A stretch of DNA of 64,000 nucleotides from Diprion similis. Lineage: Eukaryota; Arthropoda; Insecta; Hymenoptera; Diprionidae. Position 1 is the stretch's first letter; the number at the start of each line of letters is the position of its first letter. Made by a program: the position numbers and the translations under genes. Shown one piece after another: positions 35,717 to 49,900 of the stretch. The notes beneath the pieces were generated by a model. That model did not search any database. It saw only the letters and a program-made list of their open reading frames with translations, and was not told the origin of the DNA. The DNA is taken from contig NC_060114.1 in NCBI RefSeq assembly GCF_021155765.1, positions 12,305,001-12,369,000 on the forward strand, read 5' to 3'.

Positions 35717-38700
35717 ATGTATTCAATTTGCAAAAGCACGCACCCAGCTACGGGTGTGGAACACGCGATCACCTGCTGCTTCTTTACTCAAACAGAAAAA
35801 TGCCTCGTTGTAGCTGGAGCGAACATCATCAGAGCTTTCCGTTTAATACCGGACGTCGACGGCACCAAGAAAGAAAAATACACAGGTCGGTACTTGTGCC
35901 AAACCTCTACTTGGTATTACGATTTATACTGAAAGCTAATTTTTGTACCGATAGAATCGCGACCACCAAAAATGAAACTGGAATGTCTCGCCCAATACAC
36001 ACTACACGGCAACATAATGTCCATGCAGGCCGTTCGCCTTGTAGGATCCCAAAGGGATTCTCTTCTCCTGAGCTTCAGAGACGCTAAACTTTCAGTTGTT
36101 GAATATGACTTGGATACTCATGATCTGCGCACAGTATCGTTGCATTACTTCGAGGAGGAAGAGATGCGGGTGAATAGCAATGCTCTTGACTGCTCATATA
36201 AACACTTCACAGAATAAAATGTAACTTTAATTGATATAGGACGGCTGGACAAATCACCACCATATACCTATGGTCAGAGTGGATCCCGAGGGACGATGTG
36301 CAGTCATGCTAGTTTATGGCCGGAAATTGGTAGTCCTTCCCTTTCGCAAAGATCCGATTATCGATGATGGTGATCTGCTTGAAGCCCCCAAGTCATCATC
36401 ATCACATAAAACTCCAATCTTATCCTCGTACATGATTGTCCTGAAAACATTAGAGGAAAAAATGGACAACATAATAGATTTGCAATTTTTGCACGGATAT
36501 TATGAGCCGACTTTGTTGATCCTTTATGAACCAGTCAGGACATTTGCAGGGTATACAACTGATCTGCTAATATACAACTACACCGTTAATAAAAGTCTAC
36601 AGATTTTTGTCAGACATAAAATTTGACTTGACATACTAAATTTCTGTTCAGGCGAATCGCGGTCAGGCAAGATACCTGCGCTATGGTTGCAATATCCTTA
36701 AATATCCAGCAGAAAGTTCATCCAATTATTTGGTCCGTATCAAATCTGCCTTTTGATTGCTGTCAGGCAGTTGCCGTGAGAAAACCACTTGGTGGAACTC
36801 TCATCATGGCTGTAAATTCTCTGATATATCTTAATCAGAGTATCCCGCCATACGGTGTATCACTGAATAGCATGGCAGAAACCAGCACCAACTTTCCGCT
36901 TAGTTAGTATCTGGTTTAATGCTTAGCCACTTAGTTCCATTTGTTCTCCGCTTTTAGCCAAACTTCTGCCTACTTCAAAAGTTGTACTATTTTTTGTTTT
37001 TTTTGACAGAGCCCCAGGAGGGTGTTAAAATGAGCTTGGAAGGTGCCCAGGTGGCATTCATATCCTCCGATCGTTTGGTCATATCATTGAAGAGCGGTGA
37101 ATTGTATGTTCTGTCCCTTTTCGCAGACAGCATGCGATCTGTTCGTGGTTTTCATTTTGACAAGGCTGCTGCGAGTGTGTTAACGTCATGTGTAAGTTAT
37201 GCCTAAGCATCAAAGGCTGAAAATCGATCTTGTGTTAGCAGTGACTTTTTAACACACAAACTAATTTGCTTTTAATTCTACAGGTCTGCACATATGAAGA
37301 CAATTATCTGTTTCTTGGTTCTCGGCTTGGAAATTCATTACTGTTGAGGTTCACGGAGAAAGAGCCTGAGAACCTTACAACAACAACAACGACCACTCAA
37401 AGAGAGGAGATAACCCTGGACACTGATGACGAAAACCTTGACAGTGGAAGTGGTAATGAAAGTAAAGATCGGAATGTTCACAATGATACTGATGAAATTG
37501 ATGACGATGGTGATGATAATAATGATGAAAATAACGGTGAGACGCCTGCTAAGAAACTGAAACAAGACTATCTTGGTGATTGGATGGCATCCGATGTATT
37601 AGATATCAAAGATCCTGAAGAGCTTGAAGTTTATGGTAATGAAATGCAAGCCTCTATTCAAATAACATCATACATTTTCGAGGTATGCATAAGTAGAAAA
37701 CAATTTACTTGTACGTGATTACGAAAGAGTAATCAATCCGATAATATTTACTTCAATGGTATCACATAATTTATTTTTAGGTCTGCGACAGTTTGTTGAA
37801 TATAGGACCTTGCGGAAATATATCTATGGGAGAGCCCGCCTTTTTATCCGAAGAATTTTCCCACAATCAAGATCCTGACGTTGAACTAGTCACGACTTCA
37901 GGATATGGCAAAAATGGAGCTCTCTGTGTTCTACAACGTTCTGTCCGACCTCAAGTAAGCAACACATTCTCACATATCAGCTACCGTATTGTTCTGAATA
38001 TAAGTCAAGAACGATTTTTGCTGATTAAGTCAGCAACAAAAAACTTGTAATTATATTTGGAATAATACGAAAATATAAAGATCTCGATATTTTCAAATCT
38101 CAGGGTAAGTTAGTGTATAGATGTTATTATAACCACCCAACCAATCTTGTACATGATTGTTCTATCTAGTCTAGGTACCAGTTATCGTCCTTATCATGTT
38201 GAAACCTGTGAATTTATGTATTTAGTTATTTTTGTAAGTCTGCGCAAATGTGCCTCTTATATTATATGCACTCTTAAATAAGGCTACAAGCCTGTTGATC
38301 TAATCAAGTAAAAAAAAAAAAAAAAATAAGGTATATGGGTAATCGTTTCCAAAGAAATATTTAATTTTTCAAAATATGGATAGTAAGACGATACAATAAT
38401 CATTTATAGGTTGTCACTACTTTTGAACTACCTGGGTGCGAAGATATGTGGACTGTGATAGGAGCTGTTAACATCGATGAACAAGCCAAAGCAGAGGCGG
38501 ATGGAACCCATGCTTTTTTGATTTTAAGTCACGAAGATTCCACAATGGTACTTATACAAATTTCTCTTTAGAACTGTGAAATCGTTGCTGCCATATTTCT
38601 CCAATTGTTTCTACTGATATGCACTCTTTCATACTCTTCTTCCTTAGATTTTGCAAACGGGCCAAGAAATCAACGAAGTGGATCAGAGCGGCTTCAGTAC

Positions 38701-41700
38701 TCAAGGCACAACAGTATTTGCTGGAAATCTTGGGGCAAATAAATACATTGTTCAAGTCACACAATTAGGTGTTAGACTAATGCAGGGACTGGAACAGGTG
38801 ACATTAATTACAAACCCAATTACGATTTCTGAACATGTATCAACAATGACTAGATCATTGCCAGCAAACTTTTGTCACAGATTCAACACATACCCATGGA
38901 TCTTGGTTGTCCCATCGTACACGCCAGCTGTGCTGATCCATATATAACACTTCTCTCAGAAGATGGTCAAGTGATGTTGTTAACGCTCAAAGAAACCAGA
39001 GGTGCGGCGCGACTGCATATTCATCCTGCTAATCTTCTATTTGTAAGTCCAGAATTCATTGTTGCCGTCGATTCAGCCAAGAAAAAGAAGATACTACAGG
39101 GTAATAAAGCCTGGCTTCAAGTCATTTCATGTTTCTGATACTCTCAATTCTTTTCCACAGAGACCACAGATCGATACCCTCTGTGCGTACAGAGACGTTA
39201 GTGGCATATTCACAACCCACCATCCTGACGATACTGACGACACTGATTCCAGGGAAGAAAAAGTAATCGAGGAGCCTATCCTTGCTGGAAGCGTTGATGA
39301 CGAAGACGATTTGCTGTACGGTGATGCTCCCGCGTTTCAAATGCCAATTCCTCCTCGTACCAAAACTCAGGATGAAACTAACAAAAAATCTCCGTGGTAA
39401 TTAGTCAACACTGTCCATTTTAAAGTTCTTCTAGTAAGAATTCACGTTAGTTAAACTTAATCTGTTCAACGGCTAACGCATGTTATTTAGGTGGCAAAAG
39501 TCCCTCCAAGAAGTAAAACCCACATATTGGCTACTGGTTTATCGATACAGCGGTACCCTAGAAATTTACTCTCTTCCAGAACTAAGATTATGTTATCTTA
39601 TTCGTAATTTTGGATATGGACAATACGTTTTACACGACAGCATGGAATCTACAACCCTGCAAATGTCCCAAACGAATGAAATTCCTTGTCCTGAGATGCA
39701 GGTATATGCTCGTAGCTCCAGATCATCTCGTCAATCGAAACAAAATCAATTGCAATGCATAACAACAGATATGAATTTTATTTAGGTGCGAGAAATTCTA
39801 ATGGTTTCACTTGGTCATCATGGGAGCAGGCCTATGCTACTCGTTAGGATGGATTCGGAAATACAAATTTATCAAGCATACAGATATCCCAAAGGACACT
39901 TGAAGCTGCGATTCAAAAAATTAGAACATTCCATGATACCAGGGCAGATAAGGTGGGTTCTTTTTTCTTCCGTCATATCAAATCTAATCTTTTCCAAGTG
40001 ATTTGATATTAATAATAATCCAGGTTGACCTTGTACTTTTGTTTGTACTTCGGGAAACCTTCCCCTTAATTCATAAATTTATAAGAATTAGCAATAAGGT
40101 AAAGAATCTTTGACACTCGTTTTTAGGCCAAAGCCCAAGGAGGAAAGTGAACCTAACATAAGCACAACCAGAGTCAGTATGATGCGGTACTTCAGCAATA
40201 TTGCTGGATACAACGGAGTGTTTATCTGTGGGGGATACCCACATTGGGTATTTCTTACAGGAAGAGGCGAATTACGAGCACACCCTATGGGTATTGACGG
40301 AGCCATAACATCATTTGCACCATTCAATAATGTCAACTGCCCACAAGGCTTTCTTTACTTCAATGGGAAGGTGGGGTAATTTTTTTTTAGATTATCAAAC
40401 TTTGAATAGCAAAGAAGAGTTTGCAAGTATTATGGATTTCAAATATTTCAGGAAGAGCTAAGAATTTGTGTTTTGCCTACACATTTGTCATATGACGCTC
40501 CTTGGCCAGTGAGAAAAGTCCCGCTACGCTGTACTCCACATTTCGTCACTTATCATCTTGAGAGTAAAACGTATTGCGTCATAACAAGTATAGCAGAACC
40601 TTTGAAAAGTTATTACAAATTCAATGGTGAAGATAAGGTAATTACCGTTCATGCTAATTCTTCATTGTACACCACAGTAATGAGATTAACAATAATGAGA
40701 AATAATTATCGCTCAGGAATATACAGAGGAAGAGCGTGATGAACGATTCCTATACCCGGCCCAAGACCAGTTCAGCATAGTTTTGTTTTCCCCTGTTTCT
40801 TGGGAGACGATTCCTAATACCAAAATAGAACTGGATCAATGGGAACACGTTACGTGCCTGAAAAATGTTTCACTAGCTTATGAAGGGACGAGATCTGGTC
40901 TAAAGGGTTACATTGTACTTGGAACTAACTACAATTATGGTGAAGATATAACCAGCAGGGGAAGGGTAAGAAAGACGGTCTCCCAAAAAAAGATTTTACT
41001 TTTCCAATTCCGCAATTCCGAATAATCAGTTAAGCGTGTTATCAATTTAATAGATACTCATATTTGATATTATCGAAGTGGTGCCAGAGCCCGGACAGCC
41101 TTTGACAAAGAATCGATTCAAACAAATTTATGCAAAGGAACAAAAGGGTCCAATCACGGCTATAACTCAAGTTTCAGGTTTTCTAGTATCAGCTGTAGGA
41201 CAAAAGGTGAGCTAAAGCTATGTTTTGCCAATAAATTATTAAATTACACAGATTTAATTATGATCGTCCATCGATTTCACTTCCAGATTTATATATGGCA
41301 ACTCAAAGATAATGACTTGGTCGGGGTTGCCTTCATCGATACGCAAATATACATTCATCAAATGCTAAGCATTAAGAGTTTGATACTAGTCGCAGATGTT
41401 TACAAATCTATCAGTTTGCTAAGATTCCAAGAAGAATACAGAACATTGTCCCTTGTCAGCAGAGTAAGTCACTGCATTCCCATAATTGCTGAGAACCTAA
41501 GTAAAAGCTGTTGCCAGTATGTACCTTATTCGCATATTTTCTACATTATTATTCCAGGATTTCCGACCAGCAGAAGTTTACACAATAGAATACTTGATTG
41601 ACAATAACAACTTGGGATTTTTTGTTGCTGATGGTGAATATAACTTGGCATTGTTTATGTATCAGCCAGAGTCTAGGGAAAGCCTTGGAGGTCAAAAATT

Positions 41701-42401
41701 GATTAGAAAAGCTGATTTCCATTTAGGGCAAAAAGTCAATACCTTTTTTCGCATAAGATGCAAACTTGCCAATCCAGGCAATGACCGAAAGCATTTTACT
41801 GGAGCTGATAGAAGACATATTACTATGTACGGTGAGTAAGTCCAATTCACCGATTGTCGCGATTTTCTACATTTTTGAGGGTCAAAGTATAGATTATGAA
41901 TTTATTTATTTTTTATCAATATCGTCGGCGGTAACATTTTAGTGTGTTCAATATTTTTTTCTATTAGCTACACTGGATGGAAGTTTGGGCTACGTACTTC
42001 CGGTACCAGAAAAAACTTATCGACGACTGCTGATGCTACAAAATGTTCTCGTTTCTCACATTTCACATACAGCGGGATTAAACCCCAAAGCTTACAGGTA
42101 GATAAAGTTCAATCACTGTTGAACTAGGACTGAAATAGTCTTGATGATTCATCACGAAACGTGTATGGTAAACGTAATCAGTTACTAATAAGTTATTTAT
42201 TCGACTTTCTGCAGAACTTATAAAAGCTACATTAGGATGCAAGGAAATCCTGCCAGGGGTATTATTGACGGTGACTTGGTTTGGAAATATCTCTTATTAC
42301 CCAACAATGAGAAGATAGATGTTGCTAAAAAAATAGGTACACGAGTACAGGAGATAATTGAGGATATCACGGACATTGATCGTCAAACGGGTCACTTTTG
42401 A
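35717..42401 (+). CDS. CPSF1: Cleavage and polyadenylation specificity factor subunit 1 (CPSF160)
   Basis: Twenty-one exons join in phase with one open frame of 1454 residues (human 1443): 35717-35885, 35955-36169, 36240-36550, 36652-36902, 37010-37191, 37284-37682, 37781-37954, 38410-38547, 38648-38797, 38881-39042, 39161-39396, 39491-39701, 39786-39952, 40127-40370, 40452-40637, 40717-40965, 41054-41206, 41287-41463, 41558-41831, 41968-42097, 42215-42401. CPSF160 is the beta-propeller scaffold of the mRNA 3'-end processing complex and positions WDR33 and CPSF30 on AAUAAA. Diagnostic blocks include [113 protein letters not shown] and [12 protein letters not shown]. An acidic, poorly conserved loop (residues near [13 protein letters not shown]) separates propeller repeats. 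The first donor is weak (G|GTCGGT). Exon 1 starts [13 protein letters not shown], matching the family N-terminus. Confidence 0.96.
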
Positions 42402-42915
42402 AAAGAAGACTGATCGTTAGGTGTTGGAGTAATTGTAAAAAAGTTGCTAAGGTATTAGCAATGGCACTACAAGATTTTTTACAAGTAGATCCCTGTAATG
42501 CAGTATAGTGGACTGGTACTTGAAATATTGTTCGTATATTCCATTGTCATGTATACAAATATCGACAATGAGTATGAATTGTATAACTGGAGTGAATCGC
42601 TATCCTATCATTCATAAAATGGAGCTTTATTCCTTCGGATTTGAGAACTCGATTGTTAAACAATATTCTGCGAATCAATTGAGTTCACACATTCACATAG
42701 TTCAAATTTGTATCTAACTGACGAGATATTCAGCGATAAAGGCACCAACTTGAACCAATCATGCATTTGTTGAAATATATTTGGCCTAACGCTGTTGATA
42801 CATTTTCAGAAGCATGTGTACATTCAGTAGAACTATCTCTAATTTGCTATTAACAATGTATGGAACGCGAGTGACGGTACCCATAATATACGTACAAACT
42901 ACATTCTACAGAGTC

Positions 42916-42921
42916 AATAAA
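42916..42921 (+). terminator. Poly(A) signal of CPSF1
   Basis: AATAAA lies 515 bases past the CPSF1 stop, the first convincing canonical signal downstream. Confidence 0.55.
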
Positions 42922-43949
42922 TGATCGATTATTATTTCATTATTCCTGTGTAAATTTCACTTTACACCTCTGCAATTCATACTGCGAGACCGAGTGAACC
43001 GAATATAACGTACCAATTAGAATAGATTTCCTTTCACAGCAGTTATATGGGACATAGTGGCGAAGGGCAACACTATTGGCTACTTGCATTAGGTCAAACC
43101 AATGATAAAAAAAAGTACAACCACGAAGTAAGAGTATTTACCCGGTTTGCGTCAGAATTGTAGGGTATTAAGTTGACGTTCGAAAGGTGTTACAATCAGT
43201 CAAAAAGAGCAGAGAATAAAACCCAAGTACCGATTATAGTGTGATTATGTCCATTATCAGAGTATCTGTAAAATCAATGCGGTACGCAGTTGCCACCTCA
43301 ATTTCGAAAGTAAAAAATGTGAGAAAACAATTGTGTGTTACAATAAATATAAAAAAAAAAAAAATGTAGTAATAATGAATCACTGGTAAAACTTACATAT
43401 CTGTTTCACCAAATCTGTTCAATTATATTCGATTTCACTCCACACAAACTTCTTAACATTAGAGATAATTCGTAACATTGCGGGTTGAAGGAATCTACTG
43501 TTTTTTTAGGAAGTACTATTCCTATAAACAATCACTGCATAATTTCACAACTGCACGACCACTTTCGCGCACAATCGTCAATTTTACTTGGTGAAAAAAT
43601 TAAAAACTTTGGGCTCGCCGCAGAATCAAAAAAACCGCGAGCCGACACGATCGGGTCCTACCTTAGCGACTTTCCAAGATGTACTGAGGCTGGAATCGCT
43701 CAACGAGTCGGGCCAACGAGTCGAGCGCCACGCGGTGAAATTCGGAAGCTTTCGGAGATTTGAATGATTTAACCAGTTATTTCACCCACATAGCTCACCC
43801 ATCTGTGAAAATGAATTATTTTAAGACCGCCGATTAAAGATAGATGCAAAAACGCTGGAGCCCGCGCAATACCAAAATTAATTTCCTCTGTGGCCGAAGG
43901 ATATAAGACTATACATGCCAATACATGCCCGGCAGGGCGATAGGTGATA
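42922..43949. other. Intergenic region between CPSF1 and NUP210
   Basis: Non-coding. A CG-richer patch at 43610-43750, with a repeated CAACGAGTCG, may be the NUP210 promoter. Confidence 0.5.
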
Positions 43950-46900
43950 ATGGCAAAATTGTACAATTTGTACGATAAATACTTGCTAGTTATACTGTGT
44001 GCTGTGATAACTTCGTTATCAATATGTGTAAATACTCAGCGACTAAACGTACCGAGAGTTCTCCTACCTATTTTCAACGATTTTCCCGTCAATTTTACCC
44101 TGGAGGTTACCGAAGGCGGGTGCTACAAATGGTAAGTTTTAATTCAAAATTTGATGTATTTCAAAGAGAATTTGGATCACGTATCGAATACCTTTTCCAC
44201 TCTAACTCATAATTCGAATATAATGTATCTGGTCATTCTGAATTCCTTTCAAAACAAGTCAACTATTGCCTTTGATCTGTAACCTCATTGTTGGTGTTTT
44301 TATCATATATGAATTATTCAGGCATGATTTGCTAGGTTTACCAAGTAAGTGAAATATTGTTTTCAGGTCGTCATCCCGTTCCGATTTAATCAGATTAGTT
44401 CCACTCAATGAAAATCTCGACAAAACATGCTCATCTGCCGTGTTAGTACAGACTGTGACCAAGGATTCGACACGCAACACTGCCATAGTATTAGCCGAAG
44501 ATGTTACCACACGCCAGTTCCTAAGGTGCGATGTTATTGTAGATGCCATTTTCGCATTCAATCTAGTCACAACAACTCGGGAATTGTTCATTGAAGAAGC
44601 ACCTGAGGTCTTTGAAGTCCGAGCGAACGATGAACAAGGTAAGAATAGATAATTAAATTGAACTGCGTTTTTCTTCTGCGAAAATATCGCAGATACGTGC
44701 TCTACTTGATAGACGAGGCTGAAGCTAGCAGCCAGAATCAGCTAAACATTCTGATGTTTATTCGAATAAGGTAATGAAGTCTGAAATTAAAAATGTTGTG
44801 AAATACCACGAACCTTCCATACTTTTATAGAATTATGAGGATAAAATTGAAATGCGTTTGTCTTCTCTTTCCAAAAAGTTTAACACGTTTGGCTGTTAGC
44901 TCTGACTGCTAGCTTCAGTTTCATGCTTGTTACTCGGCATCACGGCGTGACACTTCATGCATGCAGTAAAACTTGTTATTCCTTGTGTGTTTCGTACTTT
45001 CAAAGGCAATGAATTCACGACACTGGCCGGTGTCGAATTCACATGGACTATTGGGAATGTGGACAAACATGGATCCCAGATAGATAGTAAACCGCTCAAC
45101 AATGTCCTAAGGTTTATGACCTTTCAGGAATCACCATATGAGACCCCCCCAACAGTCGCCGAATTAGACTCTGTTGGGCAAAGAGGGCACATGACTTTAT
45201 TGGAGGGAATCAGAACTGGCTCTGCCAAGGTTTGCGGTATATTCTTAATTTAGAACTAAAAAGATTTAGCTTCCTAAGATGTCGTTTAAGTATTTGTTCC
45301 ATTTAGTAGACTTAAAAGGAAACTCTAATCTAAAATTTGAATGATCGAAATTTTAATTTGTATAAGAAAGCACATTTAGTTAGAAGTTACGAAAATTTGA
45401 ATTCACTGAATATATTTTTATAAGAGAAGGAATTATATCTGACTATTTTAATAAGTCTTGACTTTGATTCACTTGTTTTTTCATAAATATGATTCAGGTC
45501 TCAGTGAAGTTGTCACACCCTGAGTACAGTCATGTACCCCCCATTGAGGTGGAATTGATTGTTATTGCAAACTTGATTCTCATACCAAGCGATGTAACGA
45601 TGATGGCCTATGACAGCTTTAATTACAGAATCATGCAGGTATTCAGTTTTTCCCATAAATTGGAATAGGCATATTAATATTTTTTCGTTTTCTCCTGAAA
45701 TCTTCAAAAATTGACTGCTAAAATCATTCTAAAGTATCTCCCATATTTAAGGTGCATCAAGGACGGCTGGAAGAGATCAACCTACCATCCAGCCAATACT
45801 ATTTAGAGGCTGAAAATCCTGATATTCTGAAGATAAATAACGATCATGGCAGTGCCTATGCCGTTGGACGTGGGAAAACTAAGGTTTTACTGCATGACAG
45901 AAATGTTAATGAGGAGTATGGTATAGTTCTACCGTCTGCAACAGTCAATATAAACGAGCCTGCCTACATCACTCTGACAGTCTTACCGCATAGAAATTGG
46001 GGCCTTATTTTGGGCCATACACACGAGATTGTTGCAGAAATATATGATAAGTGAGTATTTCAATTCATGGTCATTGAAATATGCAACTGGTCAGTTGAAA
46101 ATTTCAATATTGTGAATTTCTACAGAATAATTAAATTTGCAATTCAGAACTGTGTTCCACGAAAAATGGCAATTTGTTTCATTGCCAATTTAAGCGCTTC
46201 ATTTATGTCGTAGCAAGGATCGCAAGTTCCACATAGGGGAAGGTGTTGAGGTCAATGTACAGATTGATGAGAAATACCTGAATGTTGGTTCGCGCACTCA
46301 GAACGGTACCCATGTAGTCGCCACACCCATAGCTATGGGTACGACGATAGTAGAGGCCAGTTTAATCACTATTATAAACAGGCAGGGAAAGCGGATAAAT
46401 TTAACGCCACGGCTCACAACAAGAGCCGAACTCTCGATACATTCACAGGTCATAGTTGTTCCTAAAATTTTGGCCGTACCCTGGGATCCACGGAGTAAAG
46501 TGAGGTATGTTCTGTAAAATACTCACAACTAAGTTGATAGTGCACTACAAATAATGCATTACAAATGTGTAATTAAACTTTGTAAACGATTTAAACCAAT
46601 TATTACAGGTCGGAAACTAGCTTAAAAGTAAGTGGAGGAGACGGTGCTTATATTTGGGCAAGTCAGCATCCTAATGTTGCCTCGGTATCTCAAAACGGCC
46701 TAGTCGGAGTTTTGCAAAAAGGCTCTGTGAAAATTATCGTGTCAATGGCACGAAATCCACATAACAGGGATGAAACAAGGGTACATGTATTGACGCCAGT
46801 ACGGTTGGAAATAATTGATTACAACATGGAGGCCGCAGTTGGAGAATCTATCCATATTCATGTGGCGATGTATGGCGAAATGAAGAAAGAAGGAACAGAT

Positions 46901-49900
46901 GAAGTGTACGAGATACCGTTTAACGATTGCCGCGATATACCCCTTGATGTTTACATTCCAGATGGTAACTTTGTGCGTAATAATAGCGAGACAGTTGAGT
47001 CAATTGGCATAGCTTGCACGACACTCCATGTTGTTGGCCTCGATGTTGGCATGTCTAGTGTCACAGTTGCGTACAACGATAATGGACAATATTTGATGGA
47101 CAATGTAAACATATCAGCGTACAAGCCTCTCACTGCCCTTCATCCGTCAACCGGTGACACTCTACTCGCTGTAGGATCATCGCGGCGACTAGTATTCAAA
47201 GGTGGACCACTCCCATGGTTTGATAAGAATCAGGGTTACACAAGAGAAATAAAAATTTCAAATCTAGGTGTAGTAAGGTGGAAGGAAGAAGAGTATGTGT
47301 TTGATGGAAGTTCTGACGTTTATGTGTACGAAATAATGTGCGAAGCACTTGGCGATGTCACACTTACACTTACGATTTCAAATATCCCAGTATTGTCGAA
47401 CTGTCGCCAAACTGAAGCATCCGCGTCAGTCCTAGTCACCTGTGGAAAACCAAGAAACATTTACCTGGTACCGGAATTCAAGGATAGTGAGAATTGTCCA
47501 AAAAGTCAAAGTATGGATCACTTCATGGCGCGTAGTGGAGAGGATTTTGAGCTGACAGTGATTGTAAAGGATGAGGATGGTAGAACTTTTGACAATGCAA
47601 CGAGTTTGAATGTCGAATGGGCTTTGAACCCTGCTGAGTATGGCAGTGTGGAAAAAGTATCTGGTATCATGGAAGAGACATATCGGGATATGAATGTGAT
47701 ATTACATAACAGACACTATCAACGTGTTTTACCAAAACAGCATACTGGCATGTTACAGATATATGCCAGGGTAACGGGGTATCAGAAGCGTGCACTAGGG
47801 AAATTAGGAATTGTGCCAGAACGGCCACCATTTCCCACCCTAACTGAAAGAGGGTCGGTAGAAACTCCAGTGATCAAAAAGTCTATAAATGTGACTCTGG
47901 TAAACCATACGGTTATAACTCCAAACAATTTAAAGGTTCTCCTTGATCCAACTGAAAAATATCACATGCAGGTCAGTCAAGGATCAGGATTCTATGATCT
48001 TAATTTAAGCTCCAAGGATATTGCTAATGTGGATTATGTCGCACCTACCAAGACAATAACCATTGTCCCCCGGAATTCAGGTATACTACATATTGCTCTG
48101 GTTGATCTTTGTTTACCATCAAAGCCTGCTGAAGCTGCCGTTGAGGTGCAACAACTCGGAGGTATAAAAGTCGAGGTGATAGACAAAGTTGAAATAGACA
48201 AATGCATCCTTGCAGCTCTCACACTGCATGACACAAATGGTCGTACAATGGAGCTACCCTCGATTGAAGCTATTAATATAAGAGCAGAAATAGATAATGG
48301 GCGAATCGAAGTCATGCGTTTGCCAAACAGCGATCAAGGAAATCCTCCCTATCACGAAATTTTGTATAAGGTTCGTGGAATTAAAGAAGGCGCATCTCAA
48401 TTATCTTTTGGCAGTGGTAAAGATGAGGAAAAAGTTCACAGTGAACCAGTCACTATTCAAGTTTTTCTACCGCTCAAAATTATACCAAAAAACGTGACAA
48501 TCCTTGTAGGGACATTGTATCAACTGTCGACCACTGGTGGACCGTCCAATGCAGAGATTGAATTTGTTAGTAATGATGATAACACTCTAGGTGTTAGCAA
48601 AGATGGCGTGTTGGACGGTAAATTATTTGGTAGTGGAGTTATATCTGCAAGTGCAGTTGGGCTTACCCCGAATGGTAAACGTGTTGTGTATTCAAAGGAT
48701 ATCATAGAGGTTCAAGTTGTTCCTCTGGAAGGTATTAAAATCACGTCGCCGACAACCAGGATAAAAATTGGAGCTACCGTTCCTGTGTGGGCTTTTGGTA
48801 TTCCAGACCAACTTACACCCCTTATAATAGGTTCGATGAAAACACCAATGAGATTCTTGTGGTCTACGAGTGGACATCCAGGAATAATAAAACTGAAAAA
48901 CATGTATGAAGGTACTGGTATTAATATTGGATATGAAAATGAAGCATGTGTACGAGCTGAAGGTCTACAGCCTGGAATAGCTACAATTCACCTTAATATC
49001 ACAACATCGTGCGAAACATATGCAAAATGTGACAAAGATACAACATTTGTGGCATTTTTGAAGATTGAAATATTCCAAGAGCTCCATTTGGTCGGTGTGG
49101 AGGACGGATATGGAAGGCCGGTTATACTGATGGCACCAAATTCAGCCTTTAAATTACAAACAAATCACGACAAGTACAGTTTAAGTTACAAAATTTTGCC
49201 ACATGGAAGCTCTGGTGAAACGGAGGATTCAAAAGCTTTGAGTTTGACAAACAAGAATGTGACCGTTGACAAAAATGGCATAATAAAATCAGGCGAAGCG
49301 ATCGGCAAAACTATACTATCGATCACAAGTGCCGAGGCTTATGGATTGAAGCAAACGTTGATGGTTGTTGTCGAGGTAGGTTGAATAATGAATGTTGTGT
49401 CGTACACGTAAATCATCAATGCAACTAAATAAATATTAATCACGAAAAGATATACCTAATCTGTTTTTGATAGGTCAAACCGATCCATTACATGATGCTT
49501 GAGCTAAAGTCAGTCATGCGTGTGAGATCAGGCGAAGAACTCTATTCCCTACCCAGGGGTATGACGCTGGATTATACTGTAGGGTATTATGACAACGTGG
49601 GATCTAAGTTTAACGCTGGTCAAACGAAGTTGTCTGTGTGGACAAACCGTGCTAATTTAGCCTCATTTAGTATGGGATCGGAAAACACAATTTCTGTCCA
49701 ATTTACAAGAAGTGGACATATGGTTACTAAAGTTTATAATGAGAAACAGCCCACTGGAATGTTCGACTATGTGAATATGGTGATTGGAGATATCGTTTTC
49801 CCTTCAAAGGTTTGTAGCGTTTGCAAGAAGAAATGTGTGGAAATATTTCACTAACACTTAACATGTCAGCACAATTCTATATCCTCTGTGTATATCCCTA

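Noticed and set aside
43615..43760. GC-richer patch with paired CAACGAGTCG, considered as a tRNA or structured RNA
   Set aside because: No cloverleaf, no A/B box pattern. It is more likely part of the NUP210 promoter.
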